Assembly (NCBI GenBank): GCA_963791885.1
Contig: CAWBUL010000010.1
Span: 1 to 29,748, forward strand
Direction: 5' to 3'
Length of the DNA stretch: 29,748 bases
Origin: CAVSUZ01 sp963791885
GTDB taxonomy: Bacteria; Pseudomonadota; Alphaproteobacteria; Acetobacterales; Acetobacteraceae
Within the stretch, counting starts at the first letter, position 1. Each line of letters opens with the position of its first letter. Below, one piece after another: positions 1-9,401 of the stretch. The translations under genes and the position numbers were made by a program. A model generated the notes under the pieces. That model saw only the letters and a list, made by a program, of their open reading frames with translations, was not told the DNA's origin and did not search any database.

Positions 1-44
1 ACCGAAGCGGCTGAGGTTGCAACGAAGAACGGAGGCCGGCTCTC

Positions 45-836
45 CTACTTTGACGCCTCCTCCCGCATCACCGGATTACGCAGACTGCCGATGCCGCTGA
101 TCGCTACCTCAACCACATCCCCATGCTTCATGTCCGCCGTTGCACCCTCAGTGCCCATCCAGACCACATCACCCGGATACAGCGTCAGATACCGGGTCAT
201 CGCCACCAGGAAATCGACGACGCCGAAGATCATGGAGTTTGTGGGGAACGAAATCATCTCCCGCCCGTTCAGTCGCACCGTGGTCACCAGCTCATCAAGA
301 CGCAGATCCGTCTCGATCCACGGCCCCATCGGCTTGAATGTATCCGTGTTCTTCGCCCGCCACAGCGTCCGGTCGGAGCGTTGCCACGTCCGCTCACTGA
401 CATCGTTGCCGATCGTGTAGCCCAACACCGCCTGCAGCGCGTTGTCCCGCGTCAGGTGCTTGCACTGCCGTCCGATCACCGCAACGAGCTCGCCCTCGTA
501 TTGCACCTTCTCGGTCGCGTCGGCCGGAATCACGATCGGCTCCCCCGGCCCGATCAGCGCGTTCGCCGCGCGATAGCCGATATCCGGCTGCGCCGGCAGG
601 TTCGGCGGCTGCCCCACCTTCGCCGCCACTTCCTTCACATGCTCGGCGTAGTTCATCCCACATGCGTAGAACGTCGGCGGCATTACGGGCGGCAGCAGTC
701 GCGTCCCCGCCAACGGCACGCGCGTCCCGGTGCGTTCCCAGGACCCGAACGGCGAGCCGCGTACTGGCAACAGCGCGTCGCCCTCCACAACCGCGAATGT
801 TGGCTCACCCGCCTGATCGAACCGCGCCCAGCGCAT
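45..836 (-). CDS. Fumarylacetoacetate hydrolase (FAH) family protein
   Basis: This 263-aa protein belongs to the FAH superfamily, whose members hydrolyse or decarboxylate acyl-pyruvate-type compounds in aromatic and keto-acid catabolism. Visible marks are GMNYAEH (60-66), typical of the start of the catalytic domain, and the metal-binding set E114 and E116 in YEGELVAVIG plus D145 in GNDVSERTWQ. The C-terminal half (MGTEGA, DVVEVAISGIGSL) is also typical. The first ~50 residues form the short N-terminal domain seen in many members. The ATG at 836 is the obvious start. The gene is divergent from the exporter at 973, so the ~136-bp gap should hold both promoters. The exact substrate cannot be read from the sequence. 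The family call is secure; the reaction is open. Confidence 0.9.
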   Translation of the reverse strand: MRWARFDQAGEPTFAVVEGDALLPVRGSPFGSWERTGTRVPLAGTRLLPPVMPPTFYACGMNYAEHVKEVAAKVGQPPNLPAQPDIGYRAANALIGPGEPIVIPADATEKVQYEGELVAVIGRQCKHLTRDNALQAVLGYTIGNDVSERTWQRSDRTLWRAKNTDTFKPMGPWIETDLRLDELVTTVRLNGREMISFPTNSMIFGVVDFLVAMTRYLTLYPGDVVWMGTEGATADMKHGDVVEVAISGIGSLRNPVMREEASK

Positions 837-972
837 GCCTCATCCTCCCGGTCTTTGCGCCGTCAGCGTAGGTCCCCTCACGCCGTCGGGCCAAGTGGCG
901 GCACAAACCGGAGTGCGCACGGCCGATCCCCGCTCCATTGCTCTGGTCGTCACGTCACGGAAGCCGGCCGCC

Positions 973-1920
973 ATGCCAAGAACCACCACCGATCACGTCC
1001 CCGTCATGGGCGGCACGGAATGGATCCTCCTTTTCGTCCTTGCGATCCTGTGGGGAAGCAGTTTCTTCTTCAACGGAATCGGCGCACGAGAACTGCCCGC
1101 CCTAACGTTTGTTTGGCTTCGTGTTGCCGTCGCCTCAGCCGCGCTTCTTGTCACATTGCGCTTTTCAGGGCTGACCATGCCCCCTGGACGCGTTTGGCTA
1201 TCCTTCTTCGGCATGGGCATGCTCAACAATGTCCTGCCTTTTGTGCTCATTGTCTGGGGTCAGCACCGCATCACCAGTGGTCTCGCCGCCATTCTGAACG
1301 CCACCACGCCGATTTTCACTGTGCTGGTTGCGCACGTTCTGACACACGACGAAAAGCTCAACCTGTGGAAGGGCCTCGGCGTGCTGATCGGCTTTGGTGG
1401 CGCGGTGATCGTCATTGGCCCAAACGCTCTGCTCGGTTTTGGAGGTCCAATCGTACCGCAGCTTGCGTGCCTGGGTGCCGCGCTCTCCTATGCCTTCGCG
1501 GGGGTCTTCGGGCGACGGTTCAAGGCCATGGGACTCGCTCCGATAACCACCGCAACTGGTCAGGTCTGTGCCTCCACGATCACGCTCCTGCCAATTATGC
1601 TCCTGATCGATCGCCCCTGGACCCTCCTCATGCCACACGCCGCCACGTGGGGCGCCGTGGCTGGCATCGGCCTGCTCTCAACCGCTCTCGGTTACGTCAT
1701 CTACTTCCGCATCCTGGCCGTGGCGGGTGCAACCAATCTTCTGCTCGTCACATTTCTCATCCCGCTCACCGCCATCCTGCTCGGGGCTGCCGTGCTGCAC
1801 GAATCGCTGCTACCCCAACATCTCGCCGGCATGATCGTGATCGGTCTGGCGCTGGCTTGCATCGACGGCCGCTTGCCGCGCAAACTCATAAGGCCAGCCG
1901 CGATCTCAAGCGGATTTTAG
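973..1920 (+). CDS. DMT-superfamily (EamA) membrane transporter
   Basis: A 315-aa inner-membrane protein with about ten hydrophobic segments in two EamA halves. The first half begins with WILLFVLAILWGSSFFFNGIG, the usual opening helix. The second begins near PQLACLGAALSYAFAGVFGRR, and the protein ends in a short basic tail (DGRLPRKLIRP). Members of this family export metabolites or amino acids, but the substrate cannot be predicted here. The frame is open from 835, but codons before 973 encode a non-membrane, low-quality stretch. I therefore place the start at ATG 973; ATG 1006 (MGGTEW) is an equally possible choice. It is divergent from the FAH-family gene, which may reflect shared control. 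Confidence 0.85.
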   Translation: MPRTTTDHVPVMGGTEWILLFVLAILWGSSFFFNGIGARELPALTFVWLRVAVASAALLVTLRFSGLTMPPGRVWLSFFGMGMLNNVLPFVLIVWGQHRITSGLAAILNATTPIFTVLVAHVLTHDEKLNLWKGLGVLIGFGGAVIVIGPNALLGFGGPIVPQLACLGAALSYAFAGVFGRRFKAMGLAPITTATGQVCASTITLLPIMLLIDRPWTLLMPHAATWGAVAGIGLLSTALGYVIYFRILAVAGATNLLLVTFLIPLTAILLGAAVLHESLLPQHLAGMIVIGLALACIDGRLPRKLIRPAAISSGF

Positions 1921-2094
1921 CGCCGACCCAGGTGTGTACAGCAACATCTCGGCGCTCACCTCATCGAGCGACCGAAGACCCAGCAGCGCCACGTCGCGGT
2001 CCCGCTCCTTCGCGCCCGGCAGAACGGCACCCGCGTTTGTCCGTTCACCCGACCTCCCTTGAACCGCCGCCCCATTGCCCGCATCACACCCCGC

Positions 2095-3879
2095 ATGACC
2101 GACCTGTTCGAGGCCATCCGTACCCAGGTGCTCGATGCGCTCCACGCCACCGTGCCGGATCTGCCGCCGGACGTCTCGGACCGCGTGGAGGTCACGCCCC
2201 CGCGCGATCCCGCCCACGGCGACATGGCAACCAACGCCGCCATGGTCGCCGCCCGTGCCGCGAAGCAGCCCCCGGCGAAACTTGCCGCCGCTATCGCCGA
2301 GCGCCTCCGCGCCAGCCCCGAGATCGACGAAGCGACGAGCGCCGGCCCCGGCTTCATCAATCTCCGCCTGAACCCTGACGCCCTACGCGGCACGCTCCCG
2401 GTCATCCTCGGCGCTGGCGAGGCCTTCGGCGATAGCACGGTTGGTGCCGGCGCCAAGGTCAACGTGGAATACGTCTCGGCCAATCCCACCGGCCCAATCC
2501 ATGTCGGCCATTGCCGCGGCGCCGTCGTCGGTGATGCGCTCGCCTCGCTGCTCGCCAAGGCCGGCTTCGACGTCACACGCGAATTCTATATCAACGATGC
2601 CGGCGCACAGATCGCCGCTTTGGCCTGGGCCGCTTACTGGCGCTACCTGCAAGCGATCGGCACCAAGCTGACGGAAGCACAGTTCGGCGAGGAAGTCCCC
2701 GGCGGCCTGCAATACCGCGGCGACTATCTCATTCCGGTCGGCGAGGAACTGGCGCGCATCCACGGTCCTGCACTCGCCACACCGGACCGCCAGATCGCCG
2801 CGCCCGAACTCTGGTTCGACACCGTCCGCGATTTCACCATCGACGCAATGATGCGCGCGATGAAGGAAGACCTCGCCGCGCTCGGCATCCACCAGGATGT
2901 GTTCAGTTCGGAGCGTGCGCTGGTCGAAGCCGGCGCCCCCGATCGCCTGATCGAACGCCTCCGTCAGGAGGACCTCATCTACGAAGGCACGCTCGAACCG
3001 CCGAAAGGCAAGCTGCCGGATGATTGGGAACCCCGCCCCCAGACCCTGTTCCGCTCCACGAAGTTCGGCGATGACGTGGATCGCCCGCTGCGCAAATCCG
3101 ACGGCTCCAACACCTACTTCGCCAGCGACATTGCCTATCACGCCGACAAGATCGCGCGCGGCTTCACCCATCTGATCGACGTGCTCGGCGCCGATCACGG
3201 CGGCTACGTGCCGCGCATTCGCGCCGCCGTGCGCGCCGTCTCCCACGACAAAGCGTCGCTTGAGGTCCTGCTCTGCCAGATCGTGCGCATCGTTCGCGGG
3301 GGCCAGATCGTCCGCATGTCCAAGCGCGCCGGCACCTTCGAAACCCTCCGCGACCTGCTCGACGAGGTCGGCAAGGATGCCGTCCGCTTCACCATGCTGA
3401 CGCGCAAGCCCGACGCGCAGATGGAGTTTGATCTCGACCAGGTCGTCGCACAGACCCGCGACAACCCGGTTTTCTACGTGCAGTACGCGCACGCCCGCTG
3501 CCGCTCCGTGCTGCGCGCCGCGGCCGAAATGTTCGGCACTGCGGATACCGCCGATTCCCGACTGGCTGAGGCCGACGTCTCTTTCCTCACCACCGAACCC
3601 GAACTCGCCGTGATCCGCCGCATGGCTTGGTGGCCACGCCTCGTTCAAGGTGCCGCGATTGCGCGCGAACCACACCGAATTGCGTTTTTTCTATATGACT
3701 TAGCGAGCGACTTTCATATGCTGTGGAACCGAGGCAAGGACGATTCGACCCTGCAATTCCTGCAAGCCGACAAGATCGCTGAAACCCGTGCGCGGCTGGC
3801 TCTGGTCGCCGCCACAGCCGTGGTGATTTGCTCCGGTCTCAAGGTTCTGGGCGTCACGCCGGTTGAGGAGATGCGCTGA
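2095..3879 (+). CDS. argS: Arginyl-tRNA synthetase
   Basis: A 594-aa class I aminoacyl-tRNA synthetase that charges tRNA-Arg in the cytoplasm. The N-terminal tRNA D-loop recognition domain (about 1-110) is followed by the Rossmann catalytic core. The HIGH-type motif reads NPTGPIHVGH (130-139) and the KMSKS-type loop is RMSKRAGT (MSK at about 408-410). The C-terminal DALR anticodon-binding domain includes FYVQYAHAR and ends in VLGVTPVEEMR. Length is normal for the family. An in-frame TTG at 2059 is open further upstream, but the protein family begins at MTDLF, so ATG 2095 is chosen. The next gene starts two bases after its stop, indicating cotranscription with the SPOR protein. Confidence 0.97.
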   Translation: MTDLFEAIRTQVLDALHATVPDLPPDVSDRVEVTPPRDPAHGDMATNAAMVAARAAKQPPAKLAAAIAERLRASPEIDEATSAGPGFINLRLNPDALRGTLPVILGAGEAFGDSTVGAGAKVNVEYVSANPTGPIHVGHCRGAVVGDALASLLAKAGFDVTREFYINDAGAQIAALAWAAYWRYLQAIGTKLTEAQFGEEVPGGLQYRGDYLIPVGEELARIHGPALATPDRQIAAPELWFDTVRDFTIDAMMRAMKEDLAALGIHQDVFSSERALVEAGAPDRLIERLRQEDLIYEGTLEPPKGKLPDDWEPRPQTLFRSTKFGDDVDRPLRKSDGSNTYFASDIAYHADKIARGFTHLIDVLGADHGGYVPRIRAAVRAVSHDKASLEVLLCQIVRIVRGGQIVRMSKRAGTFETLRDLLDEVGKDAVRFTMLTRKPDAQMEFDLDQVVAQTRDNPVFYVQYAHARCRSVLRAAAEMFGTADTADSRLAEADVSFLTTEPELAVIRRMAWWPRLVQGAAIAREPHRIAFFLYDLASDFHMLWNRGKDDSTLQFLQADKIAETRARLALVAATAVVICSGLKVLGVTPVEEMR

Positions 3880-3881
3880 AA

Positions 3882-4667
3882 TTGTCCGAGCAAGCCTCCG
3901 CCCGCACGCCAACTTACCGCGTCGCCCGCTCGCGTGGGATGGACCCGGCCACGCGCCGTCTGGCGCTGACGGCAGCGGTTCTGGGCGGTGCGTTTCTGGC
4001 CGTGGTGGGGGCCTGGTCGCTGGTCGGGCATCGTCACCACGGCACCGACATACGCATTGGCACGAACGACGTGCCCGTGATCGAGCCTCCGCCCGGCCCG
4101 ATGCGCCTGAAGCCCACCAATCCTGGCGGCATGCAGCTTTCTGCTGCCGAGCAGGACCTGTTCGGCGGCACGGGTGATGGCGGGCAGGAGAAACTGGCCC
4201 CGGCTCCCGAAACGCCCGATCCCGCCGCGTTGCAGCCGCCTGCTCCGCCCCCCTCTGCTACGGCCACGCCTGCTCCCGCTCCGGCGCCCGCCCAAACCGC
4301 ATCACCCACGCCTGCTCCGGCGACAGCCACCGCACCCATACCCGCGCCGGTGACCCCGCCCGCACCTGCGCCGCAAACCACGCCCGCTGTCGCGGCCGTG
4401 CCCCCGCCCGCGACGAACCCGACAGGCCAGTTCGAAGTGCAGCTTGCGGCTCTCCCGACCGAACAGGCGGCGAAGGATGAGTGGGCGCTGTTGCAGCGGA
4501 AATTACCAGATCTGAAGGGACGCTCGCCGTCGATTACGTCTGCCGACGTGAACGGCAAGACCTGGTATCGCCTGCGCACCGGCGGCTTCGCCGATCCTGC
4601 TGCGGCGAAAGCATTCTGCGACCAGGCACGCGGAAAAGGCCTAAGCTGCGACGTGCCGCGCGCGTAG
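3882..4667 (+). CDS. SPOR domain-containing envelope protein
   Basis: A 261-aa protein with three visible parts: a basic N-terminus and one transmembrane helix (about residues 26-48, LALTAAVLGGAFLAVVGAWS), a long Pro/Ala linker (about 105-180) and a C-terminal SPOR domain (about 185-261, from GQFEVQLAAL). SPOR domains bind glycan strands stripped of stem peptides at division septa, so the protein is probably anchored in the inner membrane and faces the periplasm. The start is a TTG two bases after the argS stop, preceded by GAGGAG inside the argS tail, so translation is probably coupled. An internal ATG at about residue 20 is an alternative. argS followed by a SPOR gene is a recurrent alphaproteobacterial order; the nagZ/scpA genes that often follow are not seen here. 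Confidence 0.85.
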   Translation: MSEQASARTPTYRVARSRGMDPATRRLALTAAVLGGAFLAVVGAWSLVGHRHHGTDIRIGTNDVPVIEPPPGPMRLKPTNPGGMQLSAAEQDLFGGTGDGGQEKLAPAPETPDPAALQPPAPPPSATATPAPAPAPAQTASPTPAPATATAPIPAPVTPPAPAPQTTPAVAAVPPPATNPTGQFEVQLAALPTEQAAKDEWALLQRKLPDLKGRSPSITSADVNGKTWYRLRTGGFADPAAAKAFCDQARGKGLSCDVPRA

Positions 4668-4680
4668 GTCGTCTCCAACG

Positions 4681-4720
4681 TCATCGCGAGCCGCCGCGTA
4701 GCGGCGGCGTGGCGACCCAG
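4681..4720. repeat. REP-like palindromic repeat, copy 1
   Basis: The unit starts TCATCGCGAG and ends GTGGCGACCCAG. Between them is a perfect 8-bp stem with a 3-base loop (4690-4708: GCCGCCGC / GCGGCGGC). It lies 13 bases past the SPOR gene stop and shares both ends with the copy at 4804. It could act as a transcript-end hairpin for argS–SPOR, but it has no T-run. Confidence 0.7.
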
Positions 4721-4803
4721 CCTTTCTTCTGTAGGGGGTTTGCAGCCGCGGAGCGCGGCGAACCAATCTCGATCAAGAGATGCCCGAGCGATCGTGCTGT
4801 GTG

Positions 4804-4841
4804 TCATCGCGAGGCCCGCGCGGCGGGCCGTGGCGACCCAG
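4804..4841. repeat. REP-like palindromic repeat, copy 2
   Basis: It has the same outer ends as the copy at 4681 (TCATCGCGAG and GTGGCGACCCAG). The central stem is different but again perfect (4813-4829: GGCCCGC / GCGGGCC, 3-base loop). Conserved ends with a compensated stem suggest that the structure, not the stem sequence, is maintained. A further GCCCC / GGGGC hairpin follows at about 4846-4866. Confidence 0.65.
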
Positions 4842-5368
4842 AGCCTGCCCCGAGCGAAGCGTGGGGCCCACCGCGCCTGCCAGCGATTTGTCTGCTGCGA
4901 AACAGCCCGAGATCGCTAAAGATTCTGGTGGACCCCAGCCCCGTTCGCGCCCTTCGCTTCGACCGAACCAACGCTGAACCACGATGAACCAAACCGAAAA
5001 CGCGGTGCACTTCGCCGCGCTACCCGTCAACGTCATGATCATGTACGGCGTGCCATCCACCGATCGGCTGACGGAACGTGGCGTCTCGCGCGTCAGCTGC
5101 GGTCTATCCCTACATCCGCGCGATGGGATGCGCCCAAACAGGAAACACGCAAGGTTCATTCCTGGCTGGTCAGCAACACGGGATGGAAACCAGACCGACT
5201 CCCCGAGAGCTTTCCGCGCAGACCTGGCCCGGCTCGATCTAAGATACCGGCGGGGCAGGGACGGACCTGGTTGCCCTCGGCTGCCTGCGCTTACGTGCGG
5301 CGACTCTCGGATGGCCCACGTTCCACGGGATCAGGTAAGCTGCTTTATGGTAAATCTTCCCTCCTTCG
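4842..5368. other. Intergenic region without a recognisable gene
   Basis: About 530 bases follow the REP-like units. Open frames here (for example from ATG 4984 on the plus strand) have no recognisable protein character, no convincing ribosome site and mixed codon use. No tRNA or rRNA was recognised. It marks the transition from the argS–SPOR block to the accessory region. Confidence 0.5.
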
Positions 5369-5968
5369 CTAGACGGTGACTGCGACAAGTAGCTGTGTCT
5401 CTGTTTTCGGGTCATGCAAAAGCTTTTTATCGTTCTGATACTTACTGATCGCGCGAGCGAGGCGTCGCTTCTGTTCTCTGCGTGATAGCTCTATGAGCCG
5501 CGGAAAAATGTTGTGCGCTCCCCTCATGTCTGCATCGGGGTTCATTCTGTGGTCACCGTCGGCCAGAACCTGATACCAGACTTGGAACACCTGTGCCGAT
5601 ATGGGGAGCCGTCCGGTGATCTGGCTGTAGTCATGCCAGCCAATAAACAGTGCTCCATCGTTCTGCTCGTCAGAAAACGCTTCCAGTAACTCGGTGTCGT
5701 TTCGTATCTCCCCCCTGCGCGTCGTCGTATGCTTAAAGGCATTCCAGAACTGATTGCGGATGCTCTTCATTTTGGCAATGTCCAAGTCGGGGCGCGTTTT
5801 CAAAATGTGCGTAGAAAACGGTTCCGTTCCGGCCTGCTCTGCCAATAAGTCGAGGATTTCGCCAGCCCCGCACGCGAGGCATTAAATCGATACAGAGTCG
5901 CGCTCATGGATATAAAGGTCGAAAGCGACTCCCAGCTGTCTTCTTGCAGCCTCCAGTTTAGTAAGCAT
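5369..5968 (-). pseudogene. Unknown helical protein, N-terminus cut by an in-frame TAA
   Basis: Reading from ATG 5968 gives MLTKLEAARRQLGVAF and on to DSVSI, then a TAA at 5882-5884 (codon 29), then CLACGAGEILDLLAEQAG and 158 further residues in the same frame to the stop at 5369. The segment on both sides of the TAA is continuous in character, and one C-to-T change (CAA to TAA) would explain it. Without read-through, only a TTG start at 5845 could give a shorter product. The protein is charged and probably all-helical, with no signal peptide, and includes IRNQFWNAFKH. I recall similar short proteins in proteobacteria but cannot assign a function. The ATG lies three bases after the stop of the recombinase fragment, so the two were probably cotranscribed. 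Base composition is AT-richer than in the housekeeping blocks. Confidence 0.6.
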
Positions 5969-5971
5969 TGG

Positions 5972-6328
5972 CTACACCGCCAGCCTCGAAATCGTCGCTC
6001 GGCCGACGTTGTAGCTTTTCGCCAGTTCCTTGAGCGTTGCACCTTCGGCCCGCCGCCGCCGTGCTTCTCTCTGCTGCTGCGCGGTGAGCTTCGGCGGTCG
6101 GCCCATGTGCTGGCCGCGCGCCTTCGCCCGCTCGCGCCCCTCGGCCGTGCGGGTGCGGATAAGGTCGCGCTCCACGTCCGCCAAGCCGCCGAGAACGGCA
6201 ATCATCAAGCGCCCGGTGCTGGTGGCTGTGTCGGCCCACGGTTCAGCCAGCGACCGAAATTGCGCCTTGGCGTCCACGATCCGCTTCGGCCCCGAATCGC
6301 GCGTTGTGGCAGCGGCGCATCGTGGCAC
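5972..6328 (-). pseudogene. Serine recombinase (resolvase/invertase), C-terminal fragment
   Basis: The residues match the C-terminal half of resolvase/invertase-type serine recombinases: FRSLAEPWADT, GRLMIAVLGGLADVERDLI, RTAEGRERAKARGQHMGRP and then a helix-turn-helix tail (TLKELAKSYNVGRATISRL). The N-terminal catalytic domain with the active-site serine is absent. The first ~20 residues (from MPRCAAATTRD) do not look like the family, so homology begins near residue 20. A full protein would be about 190-200 aa; this is about half. It cannot recombine DNA, but it could still encode a DNA-binding stub. It is evidence of past mobile-element activity at this end of the accessory region. Confidence 0.75.
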
Positions 6329-6429
6329 AAAGCGCGGTGGGCATGACCTTCTTTAGATCGAGTGATTTCGCCGCAAAGGAATTTCCAACCGGATAAGCGC
6401 TTGGTCGAGTGTTAAGCCTGGATCGCCGC

Positions 6430-9365
6430 TTATGGAAAATCGGAACGGAGCTGCGTCTTCGTCGGACCCCCAAAAAAGCAGTAATCGCAGAGAACACCAC
6501 GGGCCAAATTCCTATCTTGCTTGACAGCATCGAGAGAAATCGGAAGCGGTGGGTCGGCCGGACCGCCGATGTAGGTCCACCCCGAATCGAGTCCGTAACC
6601 AGTAACCCAAGGAGGTGGGTAGCCCCGCGAAAGGCCCGGGCCTCCATAGTCGATTTGCACACCATGCAACATGCGCTTGCCGGCTTGACCCGCTGTGTCG
6701 GCGACTAAGCACCGCCTTCCGCCGTGCCACAGATCGGTGCGATGGATTCGCAATTCACCTCTGTTCGACCTAGTATATTTCACGCCGTGAACGTGCGCCT
6801 TCGGTGGGATTGCGTTCCAGAATGGCTGCCCCGGATAGATATACGCCTCAGGGCGTATCCACTGGACGTATGGGTGGTGCCGGTCAAAGTGATCGACAAT
6901 GTTGATGAAGAGATTCCCGCTGCTGAAAATCTGCTCTGTTCCACCGTTCGCAAGTGGCCGGAACAAGCTACAGGTGACGAGGAATTGGTCCGCCGCCTGC
7001 AGGGATGCCGAACCGTGGTCGATGGTCACCGCGAAGATATTGCCCGGCGCCCCCGCTTGGCCGATGCCAGCTATATTGGACAGCACAATCGCATTCGTAT
7101 CGGTGCGGGTGACGGTCCATTGCACCAGAACGGTCGGGTCCTGCGGGTTGAAGAGTCCCGCTGGAATCTTGAGGACAACTCCAATCGGGTGCAAGTCGTG
7201 AACATCCCAGGGCACCTGCCCGCCAGGAGCGCCCTGGCCGGGCTGGTTCCAAGAGATGCCCGGCCAGTTGAACGACCCGTCGATTCTGATAGGGAATCCA
7301 CCCGATGGGTCAGGAAGGTCGGGAATCGCGCTCGGATCGCTCACATCCTGATCGGTCACCATAAGATAGGGAAAGCTTCCGGTGCTGCCCGCGAACGTTC
7401 CGGGCGGGAGTAGAGAATTGTCGGAATACGCCGTAAGTCCCGCTGGCCCGAAGCCGATTTCGTCGATTGTTGTCAGAATGTTCGGCGCCGTGGTCCCTGG
7501 CAGTTGAGTGACAAGCATGGCGGGGCCATATAAATTTGCGCCGCCGATCGCGCTCTGCAGCCTGGCCCAGGGCTGTGGCATTCGCATTCGAAATCTGCGT
7601 GAAAACATATGACAAGCCAAACGCAACGCCGAAAAATTCGGCGGGAATAGCCAGGGCCGCGACCGCCGGGCCAAACGGGAGAAACAGCAGCGAGGCCAAT
7701 ACGATGGCCGCAGGGCCAAGCACGGCGGGCGAAAGCCACCAAGGAGTCTGAATGTCCGTCCCAACGACCTGCATGCTCCAATAATCCATGGTCAGAAACG
7801 GGTCGAATGAAGAATTCTTGCAGCGACAAGGTTCCCGGCCCCTTCACCTTCAAACCGGTTTCACTCGCAGTCGACGACTGGACGGTCCAGTTCCCAGACG
7901 GGTCCTCGAAGAAAACGTTGCCAGTCGTGCTCCACGACTGGAACGTTCGAGGATCGGCCGTGATGGTGTAGACGGAGCCGCTGACAAGTCCAACCGCTGC
8001 GGAAGCCCATGGGCCGAGCCCGGTCGGGATTGGAGCACCGTCAAGATAGAAATAGCCCCCAGGCGGCGTCGTGGAGAACATAACGCTTTCCACCGCTGCG
8101 CCTGAAGGCGGCTGCGGTTGCTCGGGAACATCCTCGTAGGACTGAAGAAGAGTGATCAAATTAACGTTCAGCGTAATGTCGGCATTCCCGGGCACGTTGG
8201 GGACACCTTGATAGTAGCCACGCGAGTCCCTATCAACTTCGATGAACCGCGTAACTTTGATCTGCGCGGTGATTCCCGCCATGGGCACGTTGGTTGCGAA
8301 GACACCCGCCCACGGACTGTCAAGTGGCAGTGTAAAATCGCCGCCCAACGACAGTTGCACGCAATCCGGGGACGCCGTCAGTGCCACGTTATTCTTTGCG
8401 AGGCCAGAGTCGAAGAACTTGCCTGCGAGTTGGGGCGATAGAACGCTATTAACGATGGCCGCTAGCCAGTCGCCGTCGACGACGATCGCCAGGCCGCTAT
8501 TTTGGGCCGCAGCAGCGCTGACCGATGGAGAGCTGGATTCAATGTTCCCACCACCCCCATAATCAACGGTCGCGCCAGCCTGGCTGGCGGCAGTGTTCAA
8601 GTCCACGAGGCCGTTTGGGTCGCCGTTGCTCGCGACCGAGGCGCCACCGCCCACCACGCTCGCATCAACGGCTAGGGCCAGCGCGCCGGGGCCCGGCGTG
8701 GCTGCGTCCAAAGGCCGGGCGACGATCCGGATGACGGCGAACGTCAAATCAAACAGCGTATCGGGAAAGAAAATAGAACCTCCCGGCGGTTGATAGGTCT
8801 GGTTGTTGACCAACGGAAGACCGAGATTGGCGTCGGTGATCTGCAGTAAACCCGGTGGAACGGCGCGAAGCGCCGTCGTCAACCCGCCAAGCACGGCAGG
8901 CGAAGTGAGCGCCTGCTCGAAAACGGGAGAGAGCGGAGGGCCAAGAAGCGCAGCGACGTTGACAGCTGTAACCAACGCCGATGAGAAGTCGATGCCAACG
9001 GTGATTTGTTGGTTATTCCCGACTGTTGCAACTTTTGTGATCAGGCCAACGAGCACCGTCGTCGAGAGCACGATCTCAGTCTGCAATGACACGGAGCCCG
9101 CAACCAGGGTGAGTTCCCCGGCAACAGCGACGTTAACGGAGATCAGGTCATCTGCGCGAGTTTGCAGAGTTACTTGGGGGGCGAGCATAATAGCCGAGCC
9201 GCTGATGCTCACCGAGGTACTACCCACCGTCACAGCATTGGGCAGCGAGAACTCGTAGGCTGGCTCAAAATTAGCGTGCAGCCCTCTTAGGGAAGCGTTG
9301 ATCGTGTTCTCTGAAGCACAACCAACCATTGCGAAGCCCGCACTAAGCGACATCGCCACCCCCAA
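6430..9365 (-). pseudogene. Large secreted or lipoprotein-like beta-rich protein, broken by two frameshifts
   Basis: Three adjacent frames join into one protein of about 975 aa if one extra base is removed at 7806/7807 and one at 7561/7562. Frame 1 has a hydrophobic start and a possible lipobox (MVGC, near residue 16). It continues with long beta-type, Val/Ser/Thr-rich sequence; the alternating hydrophobic pattern loosely recalls TULIP-type lipid-binding folds, but this is a guess. Near residue 440-510 is a beta module (GGYFYLDGAPIPTGLG to FQSWSTTGNVFFEDPSGNW). Frame 2 carries strongly hydrophobic segments (AVLGPAAIVLASLLFLPFGP). Frame 3 is soluble and Gly/Pro-rich to the stop at 6430. The start could be TTG 9365, GTG 9359 or ATG 9353; none has a good ribosome site, and a 29-bp palindrome sits just upstream. 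Function is unknown. Confidence 0.55.
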
Positions 9366-9372
9366 AATGCTG

Positions 9373-9401
9373 TGTCGTAAAGTCGGGCCGACTTTACGAC
9401 A
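9373..9401. promoter_or_regulatory. 29-bp perfect palindrome upstream of the large secreted-protein gene
   Basis: Two perfect 14-base arms flank one central base (core arm GTCGTAAAGTCGG and its exact complement). It ends 7 bases before the first possible start codon of the 6430-9365 gene, so it overlaps the region where its ribosome site should be. It could be an operator, a translation-blocking hairpin, or a recombination/insertion scar. The sequence does not decide between these. Confidence 0.6.

Noticed and set aside
123..2378. Very long plus-strand open frame (about 750 codons)
   Set aside because: It overlaps the FAH, exporter and argS genes in another frame, is Arg/His/Pro-rich and has no protein-family character. 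It is a product of high GC.
2383..3675. Minus-strand 430-codon open frame
   Set aside because: It is the antisense of argS, with low-complexity Gly/Ala/Asp content. argS is certain.
5040..5230. Short stretch reading VYPYIRAMGCAQTGNTQGSF on the plus strand
   Set aside because: Sensible-looking residues, but the frame is closed by a nearby stop and has no start. It could be a remnant but is not supportable.
4984..5379. 131-codon plus-strand frame
   Set aside because: No recognisable motifs and mixed codon use, and it overlaps the end of the minus-strand gene at 5369.
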